Below are positions 37,829 through 48,230 of a stretch of DNA of 64,000 bases, in pieces. Position numbers and translations under genes: made by a program. Position 1 is the first letter of the stretch. Each line of letters starts with the position of its first letter. The notes under the pieces are model-generated. The model ran no database searches. It saw nothing but the letters and a program-made list of their open reading frames with translations, and had not been told where the DNA came from. Source of the stretch: Fuerstiella sp. (GTDB lineage Bacteria > Planctomycetota > Planctomycetia > Planctomycetales > Planctomycetaceae); contig JAQWOH010000025.1 in assembly GCA_029245955.1 (NCBI GenBank), forward strand, positions 124,001-188,000. Reading direction: 5' to 3'.

Positions 37829-38607
37829 TCGCTGTTCGCTGCGGTCGGCGAAGCTGATTCCTGATTCCCTGCTGTCATGAAACCGGTTCCCGATCAGCAC
37901 AGTGACTGCATCGCCCGCCCGGTTGATCCCCATGACGCCGTTTTTGTGTTCAGGGTCGGCTATGACGTCAGCCGTCATCCGTTTCCTTGCCCCGATTTCA
38001 GCCAGCTTGTTTCTGCAGCATCGATTCTCGAAAAAAACGGGTAATGCTTCTTTCTCTGCTTCTGTATCCGCTTTACTGCTGCTTCGCAGCAGCAGTCTTC
38101 ATACGTCAATGATCGCGGGCGCGCCGTGTGTAACCTCTGACGTGGAAATTCCACAGTCATGATGAGATCATGACGCGATTGGCATCGGATCATGGGGAAA
38201 ACACGAGTGAAGACAGTAACTTCAACCGGTAGGTAACGGTCTGGTCGTTCAAGGCGGCTGCGCGGCAGGTGACGTCGCTTGGTGGCAGCGCCCTGCACAT
38301 CGGGGCAGCAGGTATGTTCTCAAGCAGTTTCTGTATGCACTCAATTGATGTCCGGGCCGAAGGGAGACAGCAACTGGGCAACGGTCAACCCGGACTCAGA
38401 TCGAGCACGCTGACAAGGGCAGCGCGTTCGGTCTGAGTATGCGGGGACTCTTCGCTATTCGTCTGAGTACATCCGCGGCGCCAGAGCATCGGATTACGGG
38501 CAACTGCCTGACCAGGTCTGCCACTGCCTCTAATCAGTACCCGGAAACTGGCACACGCGGAGCCGCAAAATATACCGTCATTCGTTTCTTCAGACGCGGA
38601 CAATTCT
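37829..38607. other. Intergenic region, no gene seen
   Basis: About 780 bases between the EF-hand frame and peroxiredoxin. Only short frames with no recognisable product were found on either strand. Confidence 0.45.
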
Positions 38608-39156
38608 TTAGTTCAGCGTTTCTTCGCCCTGCTTCCAGTTGCAGGGGCAGAGTTTGTCCGTCTGCAGTGCGTCCAGAACTCGCAGAACTTCGTCTACGTT
38701 ACGGCCTACGCCCAGATCATGGACGGCCAGCCAGCGAAGCGATCCGTTGGGATCGATCAGATAAACACCGCGATAGGCGATTCCCTTTTCGTCATCCAGT
38801 ACGTCATAGGCGGAAGACAGTTCGTGGTTAACGTCGCCAATCATCAGGTACTTCAGGGCGGCCAGTTCTTCGTGGCTGTCACACCAGCCCTTGTGCGAGT
38901 AAACGCTGTCTGTGCTGGCGGTCAGCACAACGGTTTCCCGATCTTCGAACTCGCCAAGCGCCTTGTTGAAAGCGACCAGTTCTGTCGGGCAGACAAAGGT
39001 GAAGTCCAGAGGATAGAAGAACAGGCAAACCCACTTGCCGTTGTAGTCAGACAGTTTCAGGTCCTGAAACTGATCGTCGCCACCGTCCTTTGTGCGGTCG
39101 TATGCCTTTATTGCCAGATCCAGACCGGGAGCCTGTTGACCAACCTTGATACCCAT
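38608..39156 (-). CDS. 2-Cys peroxiredoxin (AhpC/TSA family)
   Basis: A 182-residue thiol peroxidase that detoxifies hydrogen peroxide and organic peroxides. The peroxidatic cysteine Cys56 is in DFTFVCPTE; the resolving cysteine is near the C-terminus in LCPCNW (Cys170/Cys172). GVYLIDPNGSLRW is also typical. The length fits the typical 2-Cys (AhpC/Prx1) group. The reductase partner (AhpF or thioredoxin) is not adjacent. Confidence 0.92.
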   Translation of the reverse strand: MGIKVGQQAPGLDLAIKAYDRTKDGGDDQFQDLKLSDYNGKWVCLFFYPLDFTFVCPTELVAFNKALGEFEDRETVVLTASTDSVYSHKGWCDSHEELAALKYLMIGDVNHELSSAYDVLDDEKGIAYRGVYLIDPNGSLRWLAVHDLGVGRNVDEVLRVLDALQTDKLCPCNWKQGEETLN

Positions 39157-39440
39157 TGATGATTTCCTTGACTGATGTGAGGGTTTCGCAATGCTGTTTC
39201 AGCTGCCAGTGACGGCCTGTCCGAGCGAATCCTCGGAAACTGTAACGTGCGAAACCGAATGAAAGTGAGTTCTTCAGAAGATGCTGATCAGGTGAAACGT
39301 TGTCAGCAATGATTTGAAAACAGGGGCGACGGCGGGTTTGCCGGAAATCCGTTCCGCCACCGGTCGCCACATCCGTGGCGGCAGTATAAGTTGCCGAGAC
39401 GGTAGTTCAAGCCAGCGAAAGTCTGACCACGCAACGGCTG

Positions 39441-40724
39441 TTACCCGGCAACGGCAATCACGTCGTTGCCGACCCACGGTCGCAGAACCTGGGGAACGAC
39501 GACGCTGCCATCTTCCTGCTGATAGTTTTCCAGAATGGCGATGATTGCCCGAGCACAAGACACGGCCGTTCCGTTCAACGTGTGGACAAACTGAGTGCCC
39601 TTCTTTTCTGACGACCTGCAGCGAATGTTCAGGCGTCTGGCCTGATAGTCCGTACAGTTGGACGCCGAGGTCACTTCGCCGTAACTGCCGCCGTCACCGC
39701 GACCGGGCATCCATGCCTCAAGGTCGTACTTTCGATAGGCGGGACCGCCCAAATCCCCGGTGGCTGTGTCGATCAGTCGGTAGGGAAGTCCAAGGGCCTG
39801 GAATATCTCTTCTTCAATGCGGACAATTTCCTGATGCATGGCCTCTGACTGTGCGCTGTCCGGTGCCGTAAACGCGAACATTTCCACTTTTGTAAACTGA
39901 TGAACACGGTAAATGCCGCGTGTTTTTCGCCCATGTGCTCCTGCTTCTGTGCGAAAACAATGTGACAGACCCGCACACTTCAACGGCAGTTCAGCGATAT
40001 CCAGTGTCTGGTCCCGCATTGCTCCGCCGAGCGTAATTTCTGCAGTTGCCACCAGGCTCAGATCGGTGTCGGCGACGGAATAGATCTGTGTTTCGTCACC
40101 TCTGGGATTGAAGCCGATCCCTTCAAGCACTGAGTCCCGTGCCAGATCGGGCGTCGTGTACAGGGTGAAACCCTCCTGCCGAAGCTTCGTCAGAGCAAAC
40201 TGAACCAGCGCCATTTCCAGCATAACGGCGTCGTTCTTCAGGTAATAGAACCCGTGACCGGCAACGCGTGACCCCGCTTCGAAGTCGATCAGGTCCAGTT
40301 TAGCGGCGATATCCACGTGGTCCTGTGGAGTGAATCCAAAGTCATGGATCTGACCGCTCAGGTGAACTTCACTGGCATCGTCTTCACCTCCCACCGGAAC
40401 GTCGGGGTGTGTCATGTTGGGGATCAGAGCCTGGTGTTCGCGCAGTTCTGCTTCCACCTGTTTCTGGCGAGACTCTGTTTCCGAGATCTGCGTCCGCAGC
40501 TGTTTCCCGTTTTCGATGAGCTGAGGCCGTTCGTCGGCGGAGGCTTTGGGGATCTTCGACGACGTTTCCTTTTGCTGCCGGCGCAGTTCATCTCCGGCCA
40601 CGATCAGTTTATTGCGCTCGTCACGAAGGCGGATGACGGCGTCAAGATCCACGGCCACGCCGCGGGCTTTACAATTCTGCTCAACTTCATCGCGGTTGTC
40701 GCAGATGAACTGCAGATCCAGCAT
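39441..40724 (-). CDS. serS: Seryl-tRNA synthetase
   Basis: A 427-residue class II aminoacyl-tRNA synthetase that charges tRNA-Ser with serine. The N-terminal coiled-coil arm spans about 30-105. Class II motif 2 is around CFRTEAGAHGRKTRGIYRVHQF, split here by the loop. Motif 3 is near the C-terminus (GTAVSCARAIIAILENYQ). ASNCTDYQARRLNIR is the conserved serine-site region. The length is normal and the gene is complete, with an ATG start. Confidence 0.97.
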   Translation of the reverse strand: MLDLQFICDNRDEVEQNCKARGVAVDLDAVIRLRDERNKLIVAGDELRRQQKETSSKIPKASADERPQLIENGKQLRTQISETESRQKQVEAELREHQALIPNMTHPDVPVGGEDDASEVHLSGQIHDFGFTPQDHVDIAAKLDLIDFEAGSRVAGHGFYYLKNDAVMLEMALVQFALTKLRQEGFTLYTTPDLARDSVLEGIGFNPRGDETQIYSVADTDLSLVATAEITLGGAMRDQTLDIAELPLKCAGLSHCFRTEAGAHGRKTRGIYRVHQFTKVEMFAFTAPDSAQSEAMHQEIVRIEEEIFQALGLPYRLIDTATGDLGGPAYRKYDLEAWMPGRGDGGSYGEVTSASNCTDYQARRLNIRCRSSEKKGTQFVHTLNGTAVSCARAIIAILENYQQEDGSVVVPQVLRPWVGNDVIAVAG

Positions 40725-40862
40725 GTGCTATGTCCTTTGATTTAGTCTGACGGTAAGAATTCGAGTACGAAACACACGGACGGGGTGCTTGCAGGAAATC
40801 CTTGAAACTACGTGCCAGCCTCAGACGTCTGCCTGTCCTGACACAAGTGAAATCAGGGCTGG

Positions 40863-42233
40863 TCATCGCGTGACGGTTGCCAGTTCGCGCCACAGGTGGG
40901 CGCTCGCCAGGGTACCGTTATGGAAGTCTGCGACGTGGAAATGTTCGTTGGGGCTGTGCAAATCATCGGTATTCCGCCCCCAGCCAAGCAGCAATGTATC
41001 GATTCCCAAAATCTGCTGAAAGCTGGATACCACCGGGATCGATCCACCTTCCCGAATAAACACAGGCGAACTGCCGAACGCCGCCTGCAGAGCTTCACTG
41101 GCGGCGTTGATCCATTCACTGTTCGGGTCGAAGACAAACGCTTCGCATCCGTGAAACGTCAGAAACTCAAACGTTAGTCCTGGTGGACACTGTGCCTGCA
41201 GAAAGGATTCCAGTGCTGTCAGTATCTTCTGTGGGCTTTGTCCGGGCACAAGTCGGCAGGTCAGTTTTGCTGCGGCTTTTGACGGGACAATCGTCTTCGG
41301 TCCTTCGCCCGTGTATCCTCCGATGATGCCGTTGACGTCGCAGGTCGGTCGGGCCCAGCGGCGCTCCAGTGTTGAAAATTCTGCTTCACCAAAGACTGCA
41401 GAGCTGCCTGTGTCGGCCAGAAAACTGTCCTCAGAAAACGGCAGACGCGAGAATTCCTGTTTCTCCTGTTCTGATAATTCGATCACGTCGTCGTAGAAGC
41501 CGGGGATCTGTACGCGTCCGGATTCGTCCACAAGGCTGCCGCACAATCGGGCGACGGCATTAACGGGATTCGCCACGCTGCCGCCAAACACACCGCTGTG
41601 CAGGTCTTTGGACGGACCGGTCAGCCGGACTTCTGCCGCTACGATTCCTCTCAAACCATACGTGATGGCAGGAATACCGTCACCGTATTGACTGGTGTCG
41701 CTGATGACAGCAACATCAGCTTTCAGCCGTTCCCTGTTGTCTGCCAGAAACACGTCCAGATTGTCACTGCCAACCTCTTCCTCGCCTTCGATCAGAAACT
41801 TGACATTGACGGGCATTCGGCCTGTTTTGTCGACCCACGCCTGAATCGACTTTAGGTGTGTGAACACCTGCCCCTTGTCATCTGTGGCTCCACGTGCATA
41901 GATTTTGCCGTCGCGAATCTGTGGTTCGAAAGGGGGTGTCGTCCAGAGTTCGAGTGGATCGGGCGGCTGGACGTCGTAATGGCCGTACACCAGGACCGTG
42001 GGCAGAGAGGCATCTTCGATGCGTTCGCCATAGACAATCGGATGGCCCTTTGTGGGGATTATCTCAGCCGTCAGTCCCGCAGCGTTCATCGACTTCAGCA
42101 CGAAATTCGCACAGCGCTGCATGTCAGGCTGAAAAGCGGAATCCGCGCTCACACTGGGAATTCTCAGGAACTCGAAGAGCTCGTCGAGTGCAGTTTGCCG
42201 CTGGTTGTTCAGATGCTGAAGAACGATATCCAC
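40863..42233 (-). CDS. M20 family dipeptidase
   Basis: A 456-residue metallopeptidase of family M20, close to bacterial/eukaryotic cytosolic dipeptidases (CNDP type). The two-metal site is intact: His85 in VYGHYDVQP, Asp118 in ARGATDDKG and the Glu pair in EGEEEVGSDN (about 151-153). LHSGVFGGSVANP, in the lid domain, is also conserved. It is cytoplasmic, with no signal peptide, and probably cleaves dipeptides from peptide uptake or turnover. The start is an ATG at 42233. Confidence 0.93.
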   Translation of the reverse strand: MDIVLQHLNNQRQTALDELFEFLRIPSVSADSAFQPDMQRCANFVLKSMNAAGLTAEIIPTKGHPIVYGERIEDASLPTVLVYGHYDVQPPDPLELWTTPPFEPQIRDGKIYARGATDDKGQVFTHLKSIQAWVDKTGRMPVNVKFLIEGEEEVGSDNLDVFLADNRERLKADVAVISDTSQYGDGIPAITYGLRGIVAAEVRLTGPSKDLHSGVFGGSVANPVNAVARLCGSLVDESGRVQIPGFYDDVIELSEQEKQEFSRLPFSEDSFLADTGSSAVFGEAEFSTLERRWARPTCDVNGIIGGYTGEGPKTIVPSKAAAKLTCRLVPGQSPQKILTALESFLQAQCPPGLTFEFLTFHGCEAFVFDPNSEWINAASEALQAAFGSSPVFIREGGSIPVVSSFQQILGIDTLLLGWGRNTDDLHSPNEHFHVADFHNGTLASAHLWRELATVTR

Positions 42234-42983
42234 GTTTGATTCCCTTGTTTCAGTGAGAGCGGCGAACGCTCATTCCTGTTACTGTGATGCCGGTCCTGTC
42301 GGCGTTCGTTTCTGAAACTAACAGTTCCACTTGAAGCCCCGGGTTCGGTTCGTGGACCGGACTTTTCTTCGACCTGCTGCTGACTCTTCCCGCTGCGGAC
42401 CATTTTCGGTCCACATGCCATCTCTGCCCGTGCCTCGTTGTATCGGTCCGCGTGATGCATTTCATTGCTTTGTCTGGCCAGTCACCAGCAGCAGACAAAG
42501 GAATGCCGGATTCAACGCTGACCTTTGTCCAGCGTGGTGTTTGTGAGAATGTGGTGGCTGCACAATCCGGGTGGCATATTCGCAGTCGGCCATTAATGGA
42601 TTTGTGAGTTGCAAACGTGACTGACCGATGTGCTTTCGAATCCATTGCCTGGGGAGCCGGCCGAGTGGCCCCGGGCCCCGAAAACGTTGCAGAATCGCGG
42701 CCCAGTGTAACAACCCTGCACAGACCTTCCACCTGTCACTTCCCACGAATGCCTCGATTCGGAATCGGTTGTTTCTTGAATAAAGAGTCCACACTTGACT
42801 ACTGGCATCGAGCAACGTGCGACGATATCGTTGCACTCATGGGGATCTATCCATACAGTGAGCAGCCGACGGGTCGTCTTCGGCAACCAATTCTGTACGA
42901 GTGTTCGTGCTGGTTACTCAATTCCCATCGAATACGACACGTGATTTTTTCATAGAGAAGCTAAGGACAAGGGCTGGGAACTG
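42234..42983. other. Intergenic region, no gene seen
   Basis: A gap of 750 bases with overlapping short frames on both strands, none with a recognisable product. It should contain the promoters of the divergent dipeptidase and STAS genes. Confidence 0.45.
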
Positions 42984-43334
42984 ATGATCAATTTTAATTC
43001 CTACCAGTGGGAAAACGCCGACGATGTGTTGGTCGTCGAACTCTCAGGCAAACTGGACACCGACAGTGCCGAGACTTTCTTCGCTCAACTGGAGAAGGAA
43101 GTCGAAAGCGGTCACATCAATCTGGTATTTGACTGCAAGAAACTCGAGTTCATTTCGAGCCTTGGGTTCGGCATGATGATTCGTGCTCATTCGCGAATGC
43201 AGAAAGCGAACGGAGCCGTCAAGTTTGCAAGGCTGGAAGGGTTCATTGCTGAGGCGTTCCAGGTTGTCGGGTTTCACAAGTTGTTCGAAAACTATGCCAC
43301 AGTCGAAGATGCGGTCAAATCATTCGCTGACTGA
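42984..43334 (+). CDS. STAS domain protein (anti-sigma factor antagonist type)
   Basis: A 116-residue single STAS domain like SpoIIAA/RsbV. The strand-helix pattern begins with VLVVELSGKLDTDSAE, and the phosphorylation site region is FISSLGFGMM, with Ser58/Ser59 as the likely target of a partner-switching anti-sigma kinase. No HATPase-type anti-sigma factor or PP2C phosphatase gene is adjacent, so the partners are elsewhere. The protein is soluble and complete. Confidence 0.9.
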   Translation: MINFNSYQWENADDVLVVELSGKLDTDSAETFFAQLEKEVESGHINLVFDCKKLEFISSLGFGMMIRAHSRMQKANGAVKFARLEGFIAEAFQVVGFHKLFENYATVEDAVKSFAD

Positions 43335-43354
43335 CGCGATGACGTGCGATTGCA

Positions 43355-46300
43355 TCAGTAGTTCACAGGCTGAGATGATCTCAGGTAGGCAAACAGGTCG
43401 CGGATTTCGCGTTCGCTGAGTTTCTTCAGTGAGCCCTCAGGCATGATTGACACTTTGCTGACGATCATCTCCTCAATCTCGTCACGTCGCAGGATGTTGT
43501 TCTGACCGTCCACGCCGCGGAGGACGACAACCTGACTGTCCTGGTCGGCCAGAAATCCGTTGAGGACACGCCCATCAGCCGTCAATACGATGTGGTTTTC
43601 AAATCCTTCTCGGATCTCAAGATTAGGGTTTACGACGTTCGCCAGAATGCGTTCCTGATTATCTCGTTTGAATGACGTCAGGTCCGGACCGATGTGACCG
43701 CCCTCTGCAAACAGTCGGTGACACTTGCCGCAGTTTTTCATGAACAGTGGCTTGCCCTTCTTCGGATTTCCCGACGCACTGTTCAACAGAGCCGACAGCC
43801 GTGACACTTCGGCCTGCATTTGAGCGGTGGATGCGCCGGCTACTGAGCCCCAGTGTTTGCTCACCAGTTGTTTGATTTCTCTGTTGTCATGCAGCAGTAT
43901 CTTGCGTAATCCCGTTTCTGAAACTGCGGTCGAATCAAGCGTGCCGGCGTTTATGGCATGCAGCAGCATGAGAGCCCACACGGGGCGACTGGCCAGCAGG
44001 GTTTCAGCCGCCAACATCGCATCTTCAGGAAGTTCCGCGAATCGATCAACGACGCGTTCTCCAACTCGCATGTCGTCGTAAGCCTGCAGAGCGGTCAGTG
44101 CTGCGGATACCAGCGACGGATCTTTCTCGCTGTCAACAATCTGCAGCAGAACGGGGATAAACTCCGAGCGACGAACCTGTCCGAAGATCTCCAGATACTG
44201 TCGGCGAGTACCGAGCCCGGCTTTGGGATTGCCAGCCTCAGCCACTGCTTCCGCGATCGCGTCGGCGTTACCCTGACGCAGCCGCAGCGCAACCGACCCT
44301 CCGCCGGTTGCAGCAATCGCGTTGACCAGCTTATCCGGAATATCTGCCAGGGAACGTCCCTTATACGCTTCTTCGAAACCTTTCAGCAGCAGTGCGGTGG
44401 ATTCCCTGTCCGGAGATTTGTCGAACAGGTCTGCCGCGGCCAGCAGTTCTTCTCGAGTGCCCGCCAGGGCGTAACGCCTCATCAGACGTTCCGTCAGGTG
44501 CTGCGTCATCAGTGGACGCTTCCAGATGTCGTCATCGGACAGAATGATGTCCAGAATCAGATCGCGTCCTGTGCCCGTTGACTTTGCTTCCAGAGCCCAC
44601 CAGAGCAGCAGGGGCTGGTGAATGTCGGCCGCGTCTTCGTCGTACTTCAGAAGATTACGGATGATAGGCAGCGCATCCTGTGCCGGAAGGCGTTTGGCAG
44701 ATGATGCCAGCTGTTTTCGCACCTCGACGTACCCTTCGTCTGCCGCCAGTTCTGCCAGTGCCTGTGCAATCTGAGGGGCCACGTGATAATGATCGCACAG
44801 CAGACGCACTGTCCATGCTCGTACAAACTGATCTTCGTGTTTTAACATCTCCCGGGCAACATCGGTGGTCAGTCCTCCGCTCAGGTGCAGGGCCCAGAGT
44901 GATTCGAGGGCTGTCTGGTCAGCGGACTGTCTGACCTGACTCAGCAGCGAAGGGACCAGGGAGGAGTCTGCGCGGTCGCCGATCAGCCGCAACGCCGCTT
45001 GACGATGCCATTTGGCGGAATGCTGCAACGTTTTGACCAGGTTTCCGTCGCCACCGAGTACAACCGAATTTTCGAGCGATTTGGCTTTGGGTTTCAGTTT
45101 GTAAATGCGCCCGCTGGTGCGGTCGATACGCCCGGCGTAATGACTGCTGTGATCGATACGCTGCTCGTGCATATCTGCAACGTAGATACTGCCATCGGGA
45201 CCGGTCTTGATGTCGACAGGACGAAACCACTGGTCGTCTGTTTTAATCACTCGCGAAATGTCTTCGGTTTCAAAAGACGACTGGTACGGGCGGAAATGGC
45301 TCATTACGACCTGACCCTGCAGCGGCTCGATTCCGAATAATCGGCCGTGGTACTCGGCAGGCAGTATTCCTTCTTCGTAGATGACGAAGTTGTGAGTGAA
45401 CCGTGGCACGCTGTGATGCTTGATGTTTTCGAAGTAGCCGAAGGAATACGGATTGGACAGCGGACCATGCTTGCCGAATCCTTTCCGATAATAGCCGCCC
45501 TGCACGTAGTGAAAGCCGCGTGTGTCGCCGCCGTTGTGCCCGGAATAGATGCGTCCCTGATTATCAATTTCAACTCCAAATGTGTTGCCGCCGCCTTCTG
45601 CAAAGACTTCAAATGTTTTGCGTTCCGGATGGTATCGCCAGATCTGCTGGCCCATGGTACGGATAGGTTTGTCCTTTGTTCCCGGCCTTTTGACGTTGGC
45701 GGAAACTGTGCTTCCCTGAGCTCCGTACAGCCAGCCGTCCGGGCCGAACCGCAGACTGTTGATGACCGAATGTGAGTCCTCCATTCCGAAGCCTTCCAGC
45801 AGCACTTCCGGATCGCCATCGGGAATGTCGTCGCCGTTCCTGTCGGGGTAGAACAGCAGGTATGGCGGATTCGTAACGAATGCTCCACCACGTCCGATGG
45901 CGACCGATGTTGCCAGGTTCAGTCCGTCGACAAAGATCTTGTGCTTGTCATAAACGCCGTCGCCATCCGTGTCTTCGTGAATCGAAATTCGATCTCTCCC
46001 TTTCGCACCGTGTGGTGGCGGCTCCGGAACTTTGTCGTAAACACTCCGCAGGTAAACGTCGCGGCTTACCATCTTTACGCCGGCAATATCGGGGTACTGC
46101 CGATATTCCATTACCCACATGCGGCCTCGTGTGTCCCATGTCATGAACAACGGCTGAGCAATCTGTGGCTCACTCAAAACAAGCTGAATTTCCAGGTCGT
46201 CCGGCACCTGGAAATTCTTTTCCGCCTCCTTTGGTGTCAATGGATCATTATCGCCTTTGCGGCGAGTTACATAGCGTTCGACATCGTCAACCTGATCCGG

Positions 46301-46906
46301 TTGCGAGTATCCGGCCCGCTTTCGGATAGCTGCTTCTGCCAGTTGCTGCGTGACGTCGATGCCGAAGTCAGCGGCCGACGCCGTTGCATAGCTCACATCA
46401 TCACCGGGGCGATAATGCCAGTTGCCATCCAGCCGAATCCCCTGATGCCTGTCTATATTTAACAGCACGGGCGGAGCCACGCTGAAGTTCGGTCGCGGAT
46501 CGTTCTGAAAAACGCGAACTGCGATGCAGTTGAATTCACCAGCTTTGATAAGGCTTGAAGCAACCGTGTAACGCCCTTTTTCACCAAGGCCGCTGCGAAA
46601 CTGCGGAGGGAATGTTCCGGTCGCTCCGACCTTCGTTCCGTTCACATAGGTTGAACGTGCGTCATCCAGAGCTTCCATGAATAAAGTCAGCTCTGTCCCC
46701 TGCCAGTCAGCGGGCACTCTGACCAGCGCCCGGTACCATGAGAATCCGTCCACCGGCGCCAGCTCCCCCTTCGGCATCTTGCGCCAGACATCGGGAACCG
46801 TTACGGTATGCCAACCGTCCGGCGGATCTGCCTGAGAAGATGGTGTGACGAAAAACCAAATTGAAACGACGGTGCACAACGACAGGTACAGGACACGACA
46901 GGACAT
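43355..46906 (-). CDS. PVC-type heme-binding CxxCH protein with N-terminal sugar-binding-like domain (3 of 3)
   Basis: An 1183-residue exported protein. A signal peptide (about 1-26) is followed by a domain (about 30-190) resembling the N-terminal jelly-roll of family 2 glycoside hydrolases (FSWYRALVRVP, STYVNGTKVG). The dehydrogenase-like propeller (about 225-620) has WVMEYRQYPD and DTDGDGVYDK. HEAT-like repeats cover about 640-990, and a cytochrome c has CGKCH (about 1055-1060). The extra domain suggests binding to a polysaccharide or glycoside. The substrate is unknown. It is convergent with the STAS gene 20 bases away. Confidence 0.9.
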   Translation of the reverse strand: MSCRVLYLSLCTVVSIWFFVTPSSQADPPDGWHTVTVPDVWRKMPKGELAPVDGFSWYRALVRVPADWQGTELTLFMEALDDARSTYVNGTKVGATGTFPPQFRSGLGEKGRYTVASSLIKAGEFNCIAVRVFQNDPRPNFSVAPPVLLNIDRHQGIRLDGNWHYRPGDDVSYATASAADFGIDVTQQLAEAAIRKRAGYSQPDQVDDVERYVTRRKGDNDPLTPKEAEKNFQVPDDLEIQLVLSEPQIAQPLFMTWDTRGRMWVMEYRQYPDIAGVKMVSRDVYLRSVYDKVPEPPPHGAKGRDRISIHEDTDGDGVYDKHKIFVDGLNLATSVAIGRGGAFVTNPPYLLFYPDRNGDDIPDGDPEVLLEGFGMEDSHSVINSLRFGPDGWLYGAQGSTVSANVKRPGTKDKPIRTMGQQIWRYHPERKTFEVFAEGGGNTFGVEIDNQGRIYSGHNGGDTRGFHYVQGGYYRKGFGKHGPLSNPYSFGYFENIKHHSVPRFTHNFVIYEEGILPAEYHGRLFGIEPLQGQVVMSHFRPYQSSFETEDISRVIKTDDQWFRPVDIKTGPDGSIYVADMHEQRIDHSSHYAGRIDRTSGRIYKLKPKAKSLENSVVLGGDGNLVKTLQHSAKWHRQAALRLIGDRADSSLVPSLLSQVRQSADQTALESLWALHLSGGLTTDVAREMLKHEDQFVRAWTVRLLCDHYHVAPQIAQALAELAADEGYVEVRKQLASSAKRLPAQDALPIIRNLLKYDEDAADIHQPLLLWWALEAKSTGTGRDLILDIILSDDDIWKRPLMTQHLTERLMRRYALAGTREELLAAADLFDKSPDRESTALLLKGFEEAYKGRSLADIPDKLVNAIAATGGGSVALRLRQGNADAIAEAVAEAGNPKAGLGTRRQYLEIFGQVRRSEFIPVLLQIVDSEKDPSLVSAALTALQAYDDMRVGERVVDRFAELPEDAMLAAETLLASRPVWALMLLHAINAGTLDSTAVSETGLRKILLHDNREIKQLVSKHWGSVAGASTAQMQAEVSRLSALLNSASGNPKKGKPLFMKNCGKCHRLFAEGGHIGPDLTSFKRDNQERILANVVNPNLEIREGFENHIVLTADGRVLNGFLADQDSQVVVLRGVDGQNNILRRDEIEEMIVSKVSIMPEGSLKKLSEREIRDLFAYLRSSQPVNY

Positions 46907-47290
46907 AAGCGTTCACTTGCAGGGGCAGGGTGGTGAGTGGAGGACTGCGATTATTCCCTTATCTCACCAAAAATGCACGTGAACCACCATGAACATGATG
47001 CATTTCAAACACAGATTCCCGCTTACGTGCGATGATCGTGAAGGCCCCGGATCTTCCTTTTCGTACAGATCGAGGGTGGTGTTACGGACAGGAGGCAGCA
47101 GAGAGTACAGAACACGTCGAGCCCGAGTTTTCTGCGCTATTCTGTAAAATGTTCCGGTTTTCCGAATTGTGTGTAACGCTGTCTGATCAGTAATTAACTG
47201 ACCGTCGAGTAAGCTCCGTTTGATAACATTGACTGCCTGTCTTCCCGGTCAACGAACCGCCGAAGTCGGATCTCCGATCCTGTCCCTGAT

Positions 47291-48141
47291 ATGCAGGAAC
47301 GATTCATCGCCGGATTCAGAAAATCGAGTGTGAAGATAGACGCTGGTGAGCCGCGTGAGGTGACATTCTCGCCGGATGGCAGTCAGGTTGTTTCTACGAA
47401 TTATCATCTGACGCCCGAAACGGCTAAACGACCGACGTCTGCCTTGCAGACGTCCACCGTCGGTGTGACTGTAGCGGTCTCGGTCTCGGGAGAAGAAATT
47501 GCCACATTGGCCGGGAGCAGGTATCGATGGCGGAACGGTGATCCTGGAATAACCGGCAACGAGTTTCAGGTCTTACGGCAGCCGATGGACCATTTTGTTT
47601 CATGCAGGACAACACTCAACTCTGCTATATCGCCGGCGAAGCAGGCTTCAAAGTGCTGAATACCTAAACGGGACAAATCATGTCGCCGGGGCAGCTCGAA
47701 GCAGTTGGGGCAATTGTATAACGGCTGCCTGGTCGAAGGATTCTGGACTGTGCCGGTTACGGTGAGTTTCATCTGTACCGTAGTGCACAGTCCAGCATCC
47801 CGGTTTGCTATTTTCAGACTCCTCACTGGCTGTCCGATGGTTGCCGTCTGCTGGCGGAAATAACCACCGCAGCCGGGGCGGGAGTTATGACATCGGAAGA
47901 CGCCGGTTCGAAAAAATTCGAAGACCATGTGGTCATGGTCTCTCTTCACGAGGATGGTCGCCTGCTGACGCTGTCGCCGTCCGAATTTCACGAACAAAAT
48001 TTACGGTCCGAAAAAGGTGAAGTTCCTGTGGTGATCCAACCGCGCGGCGGCAACGCTGACAAATGCAGGTTATGGTCTTCTGCAGGGGACGCTCACCGGA
48101 CCACACTTCGTGCCGCGGAAGCCGTTTATATATTGTCGTAG
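47291..48141 (+). pseudogene. Decayed WD40-like gene
   Basis: Pieces of a beta-propeller (WD40-type) protein are scattered over frames: EVTFSPDGSQVVST (first frame, 47291-47659), then QLCYIAGEAGFKVLNT interrupted by a TAA. An open stretch follows at 47887-48141 with HVVMVSLHEDGRLLTLS. Stops and frame changes prevent a continuous product. The preceding 46907-47290 contains no gene. The identification rests on the SPDG-type repeat signature and is tentative. Confidence 0.4.
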
Positions 48142-48197
48142 ACGATACTGGTTCGTGGGATTAACGAAGCTGCTCGTGAAAAGTATTTTTCGCGGCC

Positions 48198-48230
48198 ACA
48201 GGGTAACAGCGTTTTACGCTGTTACCCTGT
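48198..48230 (-). terminator. 14-bp perfect hairpin at the stop of the small lipoprotein gene
   Basis: The arms acagggtaacagcg and cgctgttaccctgt pair perfectly around a 5-base loop. On the minus strand the hairpin begins at the last base of the lipoprotein stop codon. No strong T run follows, so efficiency is uncertain. Confidence 0.6.

Noticed and set aside
37902..38162. Plus-strand frame of 86 codons with a Ser/Leu-rich stretch
   Set aside because: It overlaps other short frames, lacks a ribosome-binding site and matches no family.
40311..40322. CCACGTGG core as a fourth parS site
   Set aside because: It lacks the flanking GTT/AAC bases needed for the parS consensus and is in the serS gene.
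42250..42955. Several frames of 70-160 codons between dipeptidase and STAS genes
   Set aside because: They overlap on both strands, have no recognisable motifs and look random.
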